Assembly: GCA_016784705.1 (NCBI GenBank)
Contig: JADHUD010000006.1
Span: forward strand, 1 to 29,410
Source: Spirochaetia bacterium
Lineage (GTDB): Bacteria; Spirochaetota; Spirochaetia; JABMQR01
Length of the DNA stretch: 29,410 nucleotides
Direction: 5' to 3'
Shown: piece after piece, positions 1 to 6,892 of the stretch
How positions within the stretch are numbered: position 1 is the stretch's first letter
How the letters are laid out: every line of letters starts with the position of its first letter
The notes under the pieces: model-generated
Seen by the model: the letters and a program-made list of their open reading frames with translations, nothing else
The model's database searches: none
Told to the model about the DNA's origin: nothing
Translations under genes and position numbers: made by a program

Positions 1-1
1 C

Positions 2-253
2 CTCAATCTCCTGAAACCAGCAGCTGCTCACTCGTACATTGAACCAGTATCAATAATTAAAGTAAATCGTCCTGAATCAGTAAAATTAATTTCACCTGCT
101 TATTCAGTTATACAGAACACTGCGCCATCGCTTGTCCGTTTCAATTTTCCCTCAAGCTTTGGGATTTGGATAGCCTTGCTCATTGCGATAGTAATCAGCG
201 GTACCGCAGCAGCAATCTTTATTCCAAAGAAAAGAAAAATCACCCACCCATAA
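2..253 (+). CDS. C-terminal end of a membrane-anchored protein (5' cut by window)
   Basis: An open frame runs from the first bases of the window to TAA at 251-253 with no internal stop (83 residues). The last third reads as one transmembrane helix (FGIWIALLIAIVISGTAAA) followed by a short basic tail (IPKKRKITHP). The part before it is polar and proline-bearing. This is the layout of a single-pass protein with an outside domain and a C-terminal anchor. The start lies before the window, so family and function cannot be named. The opposite strand also has an open frame here (100-321), but it has only a weak ribosome site and I take it as the shadow. Confidence 0.55.
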   Translation, partial: LNLLKPAAAHSYIEPVSIIKVNRPESVKLISPAYSVIQNTAPSLVRFNFPSSFGIWIALLIAIVISGTAAAIFIPKKRKITHP

Positions 254-453
254 TTTATCTTTTTTAAAAAAAACAAAGCCTGCACCTGCAAACAGGAGAA
301 AAATGCTCCAATTAAATACATACAGGCCTATTCTCTGTCTCTATACAACCCGGTATTTTAACCGGACAGCCCAACTTTTATTACCCTCTGCTTGATCCAA
401 ATATTACATTTTAACCAAACTTCATATTCAAATCTATGATTTTGAATCAATCT

Positions 454-657
454 CTACTTTGCAGCCTCGAAAGTCTCTACATCAACAGCAATAAGGGATT
501 TCCCAATCCGGACAAGAAAATTGCCCAGAACCCGACATGCCTTACAGAATATTACCGGTTTCCCATTTGAAATTAAACGCAGTAATTCCGCTTCCCTGAT
601 CAATGCCGCATGCCGTTCATCGCCAAAATACTTGACAATTACATAATGTTCCAACAT
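454..657 (-). CDS. Small protein of unknown function behind a structured leader
   Basis: Encodes 67 residues. I do not recognise a family. The ATG at 657-655 is preceded by GAGGAG six to seven nt upstream, a good ribosome site, which is the main reason to believe the gene. The protein is mixed alpha/beta in appearance: an N-terminal MLEHYVIVKYFGDE strand-like stretch, a helix (AALIREAELLRLI), then a hydrophobic half containing a CKAC pair that could bind metal or form a disulfide. No signal peptide. It is the only gene downstream of an unusual leader (658-980) with a promoter, a 20-codon reading frame and three hairpins, so expression may be set by transcription attenuation (inference). Confidence 0.5.
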   Translation of the reverse strand: MLEHYVIVKYFGDERHAALIREAELLRLISNGKPVIFCKACRVLGNFLVRIGKSLIAVDVETFEAAK

Positions 658-710
658 ACCATTCTCCTCATTTCATACACCCTCACCAACTGATGAAAGC
701 GACAAAGACC

Positions 711-740
711 AAAAAAGCCGTAGTTTTTACACTACGGCTT
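711..740 (-). terminator. Leader hairpin 3, terminator-like
   Basis: Perfect 10-bp stem (715-724 with 731-740, 6-nt loop), followed on the minus strand by six T. It sits about 50 nt before the ATG of the 67-aa gene, so if used it would stop transcription before that gene. The stem arm carries CCGTAG, also present in the 5' arm of hairpin 1 at 800-808, so the two hairpins can exchange partners. Confidence 0.6.
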
Positions 741-754
741 TATCTCCCAACTCC

Positions 755-775
755 TTACACCGGGCCCTGGTGTAA
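755..775 (-). repeat. Leader hairpin 2
   Basis: Inverted repeat TTACACC (755-761) and GGTGTAA (769-775) around a GC-rich heptamer loop. It lies between two terminator-like hairpins in the same leader. The GTGTAA arm sequence also occurs in the loop region of hairpin 3, so a kissing or alternative pairing is possible (inference). Confidence 0.5.
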
Positions 776-777
776 AG

Positions 778-808
778 AAAAAAAACCGCAGCCGGTAAAG
801 GCTACGGT
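778..808 (-). terminator. Leader hairpin 1, intrinsic terminator
   Basis: On the minus strand ACCGTAGCC, loop TTTACC, GGCTGCGGT (one G-T pair), then eight T (785-778). This is a canonical rho-independent terminator. It lies 28 nt after the stop of the 20-codon leader frame and 120 nt before the 67-aa gene, so transcription from the 952-980 promoter should largely stop here unless antiterminated. Confidence 0.7.
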
Positions 809-835
809 ATACTATACAACTTACTAAATGTACTT

Positions 836-898
836 CTACGCAAACCTTTCCCGGAAATTAACTGTAATGCATGTATCAACGTATCTGGATAAAATCAT
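836..898 (-). CDS. Possible 20-residue leader peptide
   Basis: ATG at 898-896, 20 codons, TAG at 838-836. A strong AAGGAG (913-908) sits nine nt upstream, better than at many full-size genes here. The peptide begins MILSRYVDTC and ends RERFA. It has no run of one amino acid of the kind found in classic amino-acid attenuators. It lies between a near-consensus promoter and an intrinsic terminator, the position of a leader peptide or a tiny expressed protein. Translation is inferred from the ribosome site only. Confidence 0.4.
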   Translation of the reverse strand: MILSRYVDTCITVNFRERFA

Positions 899-951
899 CT
901 ACACAATCTCCTTAACGTAAAAGTTTAATACATTCCACGAATGTGATTTAT

Positions 952-980
952 ACCATAATACAGCTTTATTCAGCTGTCAA
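952..980 (-). promoter_or_regulatory. Sigma-70 type promoter for the leader unit
   Basis: On the minus strand TTGACA (980-975), 17-nt spacer, TATGGT (957-952). The -35 matches consensus fully and the spacing is ideal. Predicted start near 945, giving a leader of about 290 nt before the 67-aa gene. Confidence 0.6.
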
Positions 981-1030
981 GGGTGGGAGACAAAATTTCT
1001 TTTTACATTTTCAGCCAGTCGGAGTACTAT

Positions 1031-1054
1031 GTAATTATAGAAGTAATTATAGAA
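1031..1054 (+). repeat. 12-bp perfect tandem duplication
   Basis: GTAATTATAGAA occurs twice head to tail (1031-1042, 1043-1054), 43 nt before the lipoprotein start codon. Each copy holds a TTATAG that could serve as a -10-like box, so the duplication may affect the promoter of that gene (inference). Confidence 0.8.
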
Positions 1055-1096
1055 AATTTAACAAATTTACCGGTTAAAAAATGTAGGAGAACAAAA

Positions 1097-1441
1097 ATGA
1101 AGATTATAAAAAGAATATTGCTTTTACTTTTTGCTTTTGGGTTTATAGTTAGCCTGTCTTCCTGTTTTATACTTAGCGGATTGGATGATATGGGTACCCT
1201 TATTGTAGAAAACCAATCCGAAGAAACAATTTTTTTCATGTACATAAGCAATGCAAACTCTATGAACTGGGGAGATGATGTTTTGGGAGATGATGTAATA
1301 AACCCCGGAGATAAATATCGCCTACCGGTACCATCAGGATATTACGATGTACAAATAGCAAATTTTTTCAATATAGAACTTGATAGTATTTATGATCAGC
1401 TTGTTCTACCGGGAGAGTCAACCACAATAACTTATTACTAA
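1097..1441 (+). CDS. Small lipoprotein
   Basis: Encodes 114 residues from ATG 1097, chosen because AGGAG lies seven nt upstream and a signal peptide follows directly. An upstream in-frame ATG at 983 has no such support. MKIIKR, a hydrophobic core and LSSC form a lipoprotein signal with lipidated Cys at about residue 24; spirochaete lipoboxes tolerate Ser before Cys. The mature part (TLIVENQSEETI, then YIS, then WGDDVLGDDV) resembles the C-terminal domain of the protease at 5661-6680: Asn-rich start, aromatic strand, WG-x-D-x-LG turn, Pro/Gly turns. It is probably a small beta-sandwich held on the membrane surface. Role unknown. LspA, which would process it, is encoded at 2781-3293. Confidence 0.75.
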   Translation: MKIIKRILLLLFAFGFIVSLSSCFILSGLDDMGTLIVENQSEETIFFMYISNANSMNWGDDVLGDDVINPGDKYRLPVPSGYYDVQIANFFNIELDSIYDQLVLPGESTTITYY

Positions 1442-1485
1442 GTATCTGCTTTTGAAACAATCACTAACCGTTATTCAGCAGATAC
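1442..1485. repeat. 9-bp inverted repeat after the lipoprotein gene
   Basis: GTATCTGCT (1442-1450) and AGCAGATAC (1477-1485) are perfect complements with a 26-nt loop, right after the stop codon. No strong T-run follows, so it may be a weak terminator or an mRNA 3'-end structure. Confidence 0.4.
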
Positions 1486-1515
1486 CGCACTCTTTATCAG
1501 GAAACTAATTGAACT

Positions 1516-2499
1516 ATGAAAAAACACGTAAATCGTCTCCAAATGTCAAAACGGATGCACCTGATGGTTCGATTTCTTGAAATAGGTATGCGCAAACCAG
1601 TTTATGCCATGTCTGAAAAAGAGAGAGATAAATTTCGTAAAATTAATATACCTGACAATATTCTTACAAGAAAAATTTTTAATATTCCTTCAAATTCGGC
1701 AAAAAAGCAGGAATTTGTCATACCCGTGAAGAATGGTGAAGTAAGTGGAACCTTATTTCTTCCCAACAAGGAGGCGGAATCCAAAGTCCAGCCGACTCCG
1801 GCTATAATCTATTTTCATGGAGGCGGATGGGTTCTTTCAACAATAGCAATGCATACAAGACTTTGTGAGAAATTTTCGGTCTTGCTTGGATTACCGATAC
1901 TTTCAGTTGAATACCGGCTTGCCCCGAAACACAAATTTCCTACAGCTGCCGAGGATGCTTATGACTCATTGACCTGGTTACATACGCATGCCGATGAATT
2001 TAAGATAAACCGCAGTGCAATCTATGTTATGGGAAGCAGTGCCGGTGGAAATCTTGCCGCAGTAGTAAGCTTAATGGCCAGAGACCGCAAAGGTCCTGAA
2101 ATTCGCGGACAAATACTTAACTACCCCGTTACAAGTTCAGCAATGGATACTGAATCCTACACACTTTTTAAAGAGGGTCCGATCCTGACAAAGAAAGACA
2201 TGGAATTTTTTATTGAAGCATACAGCAGTAAAAAGGATGACATCACCAATCCCTACCTCTCCCCGATGCTTGCATCTAATCATGCGGACCTTCCGGAAGC
2301 GCTTATAATAACAGCAGAATATGACCCCCTACGGGATGAGGGAAAAAAATACGCTGAAGTACTTACCAATGCGGGAGTGTCCGTCACCTATCATATGTGT
2401 AAGCAGACTATACATGGTTTTCTCGTATATCCCGGAGCCGAGGGAATTAAAGATGCAGAAAGACTGATTAACGTGTTTATTGCAAGAAGTACTACCTGA
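1516..2499 (+). CDS. Alpha/beta hydrolase, HSL-type esterase/lipase
   Basis: Encodes 327 residues of the hormone-sensitive-lipase group of carboxylesterases, which hydrolyse short-chain esters. HGGGW (101-105) is the oxyanion-hole motif. GSSAG (173-177) is the nucleophile elbow with Ser175; the usual GDSAG has Ser for Asp here. Asp270 in AEYDPLRDEG and His300 in IHGF complete the triad. No signal peptide, so probably cytoplasmic; the N-terminal ~50 residues look like the cap region of this group. AGGA lies about 13 nt before the ATG, so Met10 or Met14 are possible alternative starts. Its 3' end overlaps the convergent minus-strand gene by 8 bp. The natural substrate cannot be told. Confidence 0.88.
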   Translation: MKKHVNRLQMSKRMHLMVRFLEIGMRKPVYAMSEKERDKFRKINIPDNILTRKIFNIPSNSAKKQEFVIPVKNGEVSGTLFLPNKEAESKVQPTPAIIYFHGGGWVLSTIAMHTRLCEKFSVLLGLPILSVEYRLAPKHKFPTAAEDAYDSLTWLHTHADEFKINRSAIYVMGSSAGGNLAAVVSLMARDRKGPEIRGQILNYPVTSSAMDTESYTLFKEGPILTKKDMEFFIEAYSSKKDDITNPYLSPMLASNHADLPEALIITAEYDPLRDEGKKYAEVLTNAGVSVTYHMCKQTIHGFLVYPGAEGIKDAERLINVFIARSTT

Positions 2500-2788
2500 G
2501 CATTCTTCCACCACCACCCCGATTCCTGGGTTTGAAAATTGGGTGAAAGTATTTTTCCATATCTATTTTCTTTGAGAAAAATTTAACCAGCAATGTGTAG
2601 AGACCAAATGAACCTGCCAGGGATAGTAAAAAAGCAGCTATAAGAAGAATCTGAGCCAGTGAGCTGGATGGTTCCGGAAACAATACGCCGATCAACAGTA
2701 TTAATAAAACCAACAGAACCAACATGAGTACTATATTTATCAGGGTTGCGCCAAGCATAAACAGTGCAGTATTAACTTTCTTATTCAT
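2492..2788 (-). CDS. Small two-helix membrane protein downstream of lspA
   Basis: Encodes 98 residues with two long hydrophobic segments (about 8-36 and 46-68) and a basic, glycine-rich C-terminus (RNRGGGGRMLR). Its ATG overlaps the end of lspA by 8 nt, so the two are translationally coupled. From memory, some spirochaete genomes have a similar short gene after lspA labelled as a leader-peptide processing protein, but no catalytic motif is visible and the function is unknown. The 3' end overlaps the convergent esterase gene by 8 bp, with no room for a separate terminator. Confidence 0.7.
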   Translation of the reverse strand: MNKKVNTALFMLGATLINIVLMLVLLVLLILLIGVLFPEPSSSLAQILLIAAFLLSLAGSFGLYTLLVKFFSKKIDMEKYFHPIFKPRNRGGGGRMLR

Positions 2789-3293
2789 TTTTTCCTCTCA
2801 AAGAATATATAAAAGTAAGTATCAGTAAAATCCCGCATACAACGATAGACGAATCTGCAAGATTAAAGGTTGGAAACCGTTCCATACCAAACAAACCATA
2901 GAACTTTACATCAATATAATCAATTACCCAGCTGGATCGAAAAATCCTGTCTGTCAGATTTCCCAGCCCCCCTCCGGCAGCGCCCGCTATCAACCACCGT
3001 TGATAAGGGGTGAATTCATTACTTCGGATAACATAAAACAGTAAAAAACCAATTAATACCAAAGGTACCATAATAAAAAGAATCATCCGGACAAAATCCG
3101 GCAAGCCCGATCCCATGCTGAAAGCTATGGCATTGTTCCTTACATGTATAATACGCAAAAAATCACCGCCAAACAAATGTGAGCCAATGGTGTTTTGCGG
3201 TATATTTGCTGATATCCAGAATTTTATCAACTGATCAGCAATTACTATACTTAGGGTCAGTACAAATGGCAGAAGTCTCTCTTTTTTATTCAT
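2781..3293 (-). CDS. lspA: Lipoprotein signal peptidase (signal peptidase II)
   Basis: Encodes 170 residues, the normal size for LspA, the membrane aspartyl protease that cuts the signal peptide from lipidated prolipoproteins. Four hydrophobic segments are visible. The family signatures are present: HVRNNAIAFSMG (variant of HVRNTGAAF), GNLTDR with Asp115 and FNLADSS with Asp147; the two Asp form the catalytic dyad. Second gene of a minus-strand operon: 26 nt after the nif3-like gene and overlapping the next small membrane gene by 8 nt. The ribosome site is weak (GAGAA). The lipoprotein at 1097-1441 is a candidate substrate. Confidence 0.95.
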   Translation of the reverse strand: MNKKERLLPFVLTLSIVIADQLIKFWISANIPQNTIGSHLFGGDFLRIIHVRNNAIAFSMGSGLPDFVRMILFIMVPLVLIGFLLFYVIRSNEFTPYQRWLIAGAAGGGLGNLTDRIFRSSWVIDYIDVKFYGLFGMERFPTFNLADSSIVVCGILLILTFIYSLRGKNE

Positions 3294-3319
3294 TCATAAT
3301 TCTCACAGTGTTTCTTTAT

Positions 3320-4081
3320 CTAAAGGCCGGTGGGAAAATCTATAAAAGATGTTTTTATTCCCGTTTCTGCAGACAATCTATCTGCAACAAGCTTAGGACC
3401 ATAAGTCTCTGTATTATAATGCCCGCCGGCAATAACATTAATCCCGCCCTCAAGACAGGTGTGATAAATCTGATGAGCTGTTTCACCGGTTATATACAAA
3501 TCCAGCCCCTCATCAAGTGCCTGCAGCACCTCACCGGCAGCGCCGCCGGATATAATTCCTACTTTTTTAATCTTTTTCCTACCAAAAGGAAGTACCGATA
3601 TGGATGGTTCATCATTCATCTCCAGAGCATCGAGAACAGCCTCCAACGGTATCTCTATCGGCAGCTCACCTTTCACTCCTATCATCCTTCCATGATACTC
3701 ACCAAACGGCATCCTCTGCATAAGACCCAGCTTGTCGGCAAGACCTGCATTATTCCCCACTTCCGGATGCGCATCTAAAGGGAGATGAGAAGCATATAGA
3801 GCCAGATCGTGCTCCATAAGATATGAGATTCGTTGATAATGTGTATCCGTTAAAGCAATGGGCTTTCCCCAAAACAGACCATGATGGACAAAAAGTATAT
3901 CGGCTCCAACCTGAACAGCTCTTTGAAAACTCTCCAGACAGGCATCGACTGCAAAGGCAGCCCGAGTAATCTCCTTTTGCTTTCTCCCCACCTGAAGTCC
4001 ATTCATTGAGATATCGGCCAGAATAAATTCTTGCGGCTTAAGCAGATCGTCAAACCAATCAACCAGTTCTTTAATATCCAT
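3320..4081 (-). CDS. Nif3-like dinuclear metal-centre protein (YbgI/DUF34)
   Basis: Encodes 253 residues of the Nif3/YbgI family, often annotated as GTP cyclohydrolase I type 2 homologue. The family forms hexameric toroids with a two-metal site. Metal-ligand motifs are visible: VHHGLFW near residue 65, DAHPEVGNNAGLA, and HYNTET with a C-terminal glutamate region. The central GGAAGE segment matches the family. Biochemical role is not settled in the literature. First gene of the operon with lspA. There is no Shine-Dalgarno before the ATG; a -10-like TATACT ends six nt upstream, so the mRNA may begin at the start codon. Confidence 0.9.
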   Translation of the reverse strand: MDIKELVDWFDDLLKPQEFILADISMNGLQVGRKQKEITRAAFAVDACLESFQRAVQVGADILFVHHGLFWGKPIALTDTHYQRISYLMEHDLALYASHLPLDAHPEVGNNAGLADKLGLMQRMPFGEYHGRMIGVKGELPIEIPLEAVLDALEMNDEPSISVLPFGRKKIKKVGIISGGAAGEVLQALDEGLDLYITGETAHQIYHTCLEGGINVIAGGHYNTETYGPKLVADRLSAETGIKTSFIDFPTGL

Positions 4082-4087
4082 AGCATC

Positions 4088-4116
4088 AGTATAAATATAA
4101 ATTCCTGTTATGAGAA
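4088..4116 (-). promoter_or_regulatory. Promoter of nif3-like/lspA operon, possibly leaderless
   Basis: On the minus strand TTCTCA (4116-4111), 17-nt spacer, TATACT (4093-4088), then six nt to the ATG. The expected transcription start falls at or next to the start codon. The rest of the gap up to the insertion sequence (4117-4255) holds no gene I can support. Confidence 0.45.
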
Positions 4117-4255
4117 GCCTGGTTTGTATAATTTGCCGGATAACTTGTTGTGTCTAAGGAATCATCCGGTTGATTTAGTTGATTTATAGGATCTTAATCG
4201 AAGAGGGCGGGATGGACAGAATACATTTCAGTACAATAAAATTATAAATCATGTA

Positions 4256-4276
4256 ATCTGAACCGAAGCCTGTGGG
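4256..4276 (+). repeat. Left terminal inverted repeat of the IS
   Basis: Reads ATCTGAACCGAAGCC then TGTGGG. It matches the reverse complement of 5640-5660 at 19 of 21 positions, the differences being at positions 8 and 16. Confidence 0.8.
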
Positions 4277-4476
4277 GAAAAGTATTGAATATTGGGGTAA
4301 TACCCGAGTAAACTCTTACTCTTTTACGATTTGTAACCTTTTCATTTTTTCTTTCTCATATTTGAATATTTCTCCGCTGTTTTCCCGTTATTACTTATAG
4401 ACAGGTGGAGAAATTACTACTTTTTCTCTTCCCTTGGCAACTCTCCTCCTGTACTCTGTTCCGGAGGTGCTATCCT

Positions 4477-5610
4477 ATGAAATCCCCCCCATTCTGCACC
4501 AATCCCCTCTGTACTCAGCATACCCCAAAAGTGGTCAAAAAACGAAAGAAGAAAAAACTCCCCACCTTCCACAAACACGGCACCCGCTCTACCTTAGCAT
4601 TCGGTCTTGTCCAGCGCTTCTGCTGTGTCCTCTGCGGCACCACCTGCAGCTCCCAATCCTTCAGCCTGGATTTCTATGCAAAAAAAGTTATCTCCTATAA
4701 TGATCTCCAGAATCTGATGGTCACCTCTTCCAGTATCCGCGCCATCGGCAGAATCCTCTCCTGTTCCCCTGCTTCCGTCCTCAACCGCACGATGCGTCTC
4801 TCCCGTCAATGTGCCGCTATTGATGCAGAAATCCTCTCCCAGGTAGCTTTAGATGAAAATCTCGTAATCGACGGCTTTGAATCCTATGTAGAAAGTAAGT
4901 ATCATCCTAATAATATCAATATCGCAGCAGGTTCAGATTCTTCGTTTATCTATGCTACTACCTACACCCAGCTCAACCGGAAAGGACGTATGACCGATGC
5001 GCAGAAAAGCAAAGCTGCAGCGCTCAAAGAGACCGAGCACATTACTCCCGAACCAACGGTCACCCCCGTACAGTTCCTCTGTGCACAGCTCTCTCCCCTG
5101 ATTGCTTCAAAGCCTGATACCACTACCATATCTTCAGATCTGCATCATTCCTACCCACAGCCGATAAGAGAACTCGGTTCCCAGGTTGTACATATACAGA
5201 CAAGTTCCCATGACCCGAGATCCAAAGAGAATCCCTTAGCACCGGTTAATTATGCTGATCGGGAGTTTCGCAAAGATCTCTGTGAGCATGGACGAAAGAC
5301 AATCTGTTATGGAAAAAATGTGAATAATCAGATGGATCGGTTTATCACATACACCTTCTGGCATAACTATGTGAAGCAGTATCGGATTAATGATCCGAAA
5401 GAGAAGTACCATCTGCGTCATTATGATCAGGCGGGTATAGATAACGAGCTAGTGAATAGGGCGAGGGTTAAGATGTATACCAAGAGAAGGTTTTTCTCAC
5501 ATATCCAGGAGAAGTTGAGTTGGTTTCACAGGGTGTGGTGGGTGCGGTTACTGCAGAACCCAGAGGCATCTTCGAAGATGTATGTGCCGAAGTTCCTTAC
5601 CTCTTTCTGA
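4477..5610 (+). CDS. DDE-type transposase with N-terminal zinc ribbon
   Basis: Encodes 377 residues from ATG 4477, chosen because GGAGG lies just upstream; the frame stays open further 5' but without a ribosome site. Order: zinc ribbon (C7, C12, C50, C53), basic KKRKKKK stretch at 20-27, helix-turn-helix-like segment (about 84-108, SIRAIGRILSCSPASVLNRT), then a likely RNase-H-fold catalytic core with Asp132 in VIDGFESY and Asp221 in SSDLHHSY. The third acidic residue is not certain; candidates lie in the REFRKDLCEHGRK to IDNELVNRA region. The architecture recalls IS1/IS1595-like transposases, but I cannot place it in a named family. No frameshift or stop: the copy may be functional. Confidence 0.75.
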   Translation: MKSPPFCTNPLCTQHTPKVVKKRKKKKLPTFHKHGTRSTLAFGLVQRFCCVLCGTTCSSQSFSLDFYAKKVISYNDLQNLMVTSSSIRAIGRILSCSPASVLNRTMRLSRQCAAIDAEILSQVALDENLVIDGFESYVESKYHPNNINIAAGSDSSFIYATTYTQLNRKGRMTDAQKSKAAALKETEHITPEPTVTPVQFLCAQLSPLIASKPDTTTISSDLHHSYPQPIRELGSQVVHIQTSSHDPRSKENPLAPVNYADREFRKDLCEHGRKTICYGKNVNNQMDRFITYTFWHNYVKQYRINDPKEKYHLRHYDQAGIDNELVNRARVKMYTKRRFFSHIQEKLSWFHRVWWVRLLQNPEASSKMYVPKFLTSF

Positions 5611-5639
5611 GTGAGAACTGCTGACTTCTGCCAGCACTT

Positions 5640-5660
5640 CCCACCGGCTTCGTTTCAGAT
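5640..5660 (-). repeat. Right terminal inverted repeat of the IS
   Basis: The reverse complement begins ATCTGAAACGAAGCC, matching the left repeat. Its outer base is adjacent to the TAG stop codon (5663-5661) of the protease gene. Confidence 0.8.
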
Positions 5661-6680
5661 CTAATATAAAAACAGATCTTCAAAGTATACATAGATATCC
5701 CAGGAATCAATATCCGGATACCACTCTTTATGGTAGAAATCACCATCCACATCCTCAGCAATAATATGCAGACGTGCTCCCCAATCTTCATAAACAGGAG
5801 TATATAACCACTCCACTTCAGAAGGATAAATTTCAGCATAATAGTCTATGTAGAGTGTTTCAGAACCCAGAAGATCATAACCCCACTCATCGGCTTCCCA
5901 CATTTCATCGGTTATGACGTATAAATACCATATATCGTATCCGGTATTGTTTGTAATCATAAATACACCGGCATCAAAGCCGACCGGTTCAACCCCGGAT
6001 ATCCTGGAGGGAACATAGGCCTGACTGCCGATCAAATAGCGAAGCCAGTATATTTCTTCGGCAACCTCTTCAATTGGAATTATTAAATCAAAAGCTCTTG
6101 CCTCTGTATAGTAAGCCACTACAATCCCTACAACTTCACCCTTATTATTGATTACCGGACCACCGCTGCTACCCCCGTCAAAATTCATAGATACATCATA
6201 ATAATTCAAACCTTCACCCAGAAAATCAGGTTGATACGAATTAATCATACCGGCAATTATCTTGAAATTCCCGGTTATTGGGAATCCGGCAGCCCAAATA
6301 TCATCAAGAATCTCGGCGCCTTCCGCGAATTCCAGATAGGGAAACAAACTGCTGCTGTTAACAGTAATAACCGCCCAATCTCTACCGGCACCCCAATGTA
6401 CAATTTCCGCTTCATACGTAGATCCATTCTGAAGCTTGACCCGCATTGGCATATCATAGCGGAGGTTATCTTCAATCACATGAAAATTTGTAAGTATCAT
6501 TCCGGTTTCAGTAACAAAAAACCCTGATCCAAATGAATAAATCTCTTTATTTTCATCAAGAATATCTATACGAACCGTTGTTGAATCCAAAATTTCTCTT
6601 ATTTCGCTATTTTCCAAAGCACATAGCGAACTAACAACAAATACTAGTATTACGGGAAAAAGAGCTGCTTTTTTAAACAT
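5661..6680 (-). CDS. Secreted trypsin-like serine protease with C-terminal accessory domain
   Basis: Encodes 339 residues. N-terminal signal peptide (MFKKAALFPVILVFVVSSLCA), then an HtrA-like trypsin fold: GSGFFV near 51, catalytic His67 in LTNFHVI, Asp101 in GRDWAVI, Ser172 in DGGSSGGPV. No PDZ domain. Instead residues from about 238 form a separate domain (ITNNTGYDIWYLYV, WGYDLLG) resembling the lipoprotein at 1097-1441. It probably acts in the periplasm on damaged or specific envelope proteins; the C-terminal domain may direct binding (inference). AGGGATGATGTT precedes the ATG. The last codon is followed at once by TAG and then by the end of an insertion sequence, so the original terminator is gone and the last residues may be altered. 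Confidence 0.85.
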   Translation of the reverse strand: MFKKAALFPVILVFVVSSLCALENSEIREILDSTTVRIDILDENKEIYSFGSGFFVTETGMILTNFHVIEDNLRYDMPMRVKLQNGSTYEAEIVHWGAGRDWAVITVNSSSLFPYLEFAEGAEILDDIWAAGFPITGNFKIIAGMINSYQPDFLGEGLNYYDVSMNFDGGSSGGPVINNKGEVVGIVVAYYTEARAFDLIIPIEEVAEEIYWLRYLIGSQAYVPSRISGVEPVGFDAGVFMITNNTGYDIWYLYVITDEMWEADEWGYDLLGSETLYIDYYAEIYPSEVEWLYTPVYEDWGARLHIIAEDVDGDFYHKEWYPDIDSWDIYVYFEDLFLY

Positions 6681-6729
6681 AACATCATCCCTTCAGCCAT
6701 GATAGCTAAGAATTTTTCCTTATTAAGAG

Positions 6730-6760
6730 GATATTTCAAAATTATTATTTTTGAAATATC
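6730..6760. repeat. 12-bp perfect AT-rich palindrome in the divergent promoter region
   Basis: GATATTTCAAAA (6730-6741) and its exact complement (6749-6760) with a 7-nt spacer, extendable by about 3 bp with a G-T pair. It lies between the divergent protease and lon-like genes, 50 nt before the protease start. It is a candidate operator or hairpin; there is no T-run typical of a terminator on either side. Confidence 0.55.
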
Positions 6761-6855
6761 TTCCTATTAGCCAGTTTCAAATACCGCCGATCTTTTGTCA
6801 AGAAAAAGGTAATACGTTTTTGGTTTCATGTCCCGCACAATATTCATTCTGCATC

Positions 6856-6884
6856 TTGACAGTATACCTTGGCACTTTTATAGT
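6856..6884 (+). promoter_or_regulatory. Near-consensus sigma-70 promoter of the lon-like gene, leaderless
   Basis: TTGACA (6856-6861), 17-nt spacer, TATAGT (6879-6884). Only eight nt separate the -10 from the ATG at 6893, so transcription is predicted to start at about 6891-6893. No Shine-Dalgarno is present, which fits a leaderless or nearly leaderless message. Confidence 0.7.
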
Positions 6885-6892
6885 AAAGCACC

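Larger units (their letters stand above)
4256..5660 (+). mobile_element. Insertion sequence with 21-bp terminal inverted repeats
   Basis: Bounded by inverted repeats (4256-4276 and 5640-5660; 19 of 21 match) and carrying a single transposase gene. About 1.4 kb. The 200 nt between the left repeat and the transposase start contain a short hairpin GAGTAA/TTACTC plus TTTT at 4306-4325, which could limit readthrough into the transposase. No clear target-site duplication is visible. The right end abuts the stop codon of the protease gene. The first half of the element is strikingly pyrimidine-rich on the + strand, unlike its neighbours, consistent with recent acquisition. Family assignment is uncertain. 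Confidence 0.8.

Noticed and set aside
100..321. Minus-strand 73-aa frame with hydrophobic segments
   Set aside because: It lies antisense to the open + frame 2-253 that reads as a natural C-terminal anchor, and has only a weak ribosome site.
658..950. T-box or known riboswitch in the leader
   Set aside because: The T-box consensus (AGGGTGGNACCGCG) and familiar riboswitch cores are not visible; left as an unnamed structured leader.
983..1096. N-terminal extension of the lipoprotein
   Set aside because: It would bury the signal peptide; the ATG at 1097 has the ribosome site.
3179..3778. 199-aa + frame
   Set aside because: Antisense to lspA and the nif3-like gene, cysteine- and tyrosine-rich shadow composition, no ribosome site.
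4082..4255. Possible small gene or RNA between nif3 and the IS
   Set aside because: Only a 6-bp CCGGAT/ATCCGG repeat with a wide loop and a TTGATTTA near-repeat; no frame or terminator to support a gene.
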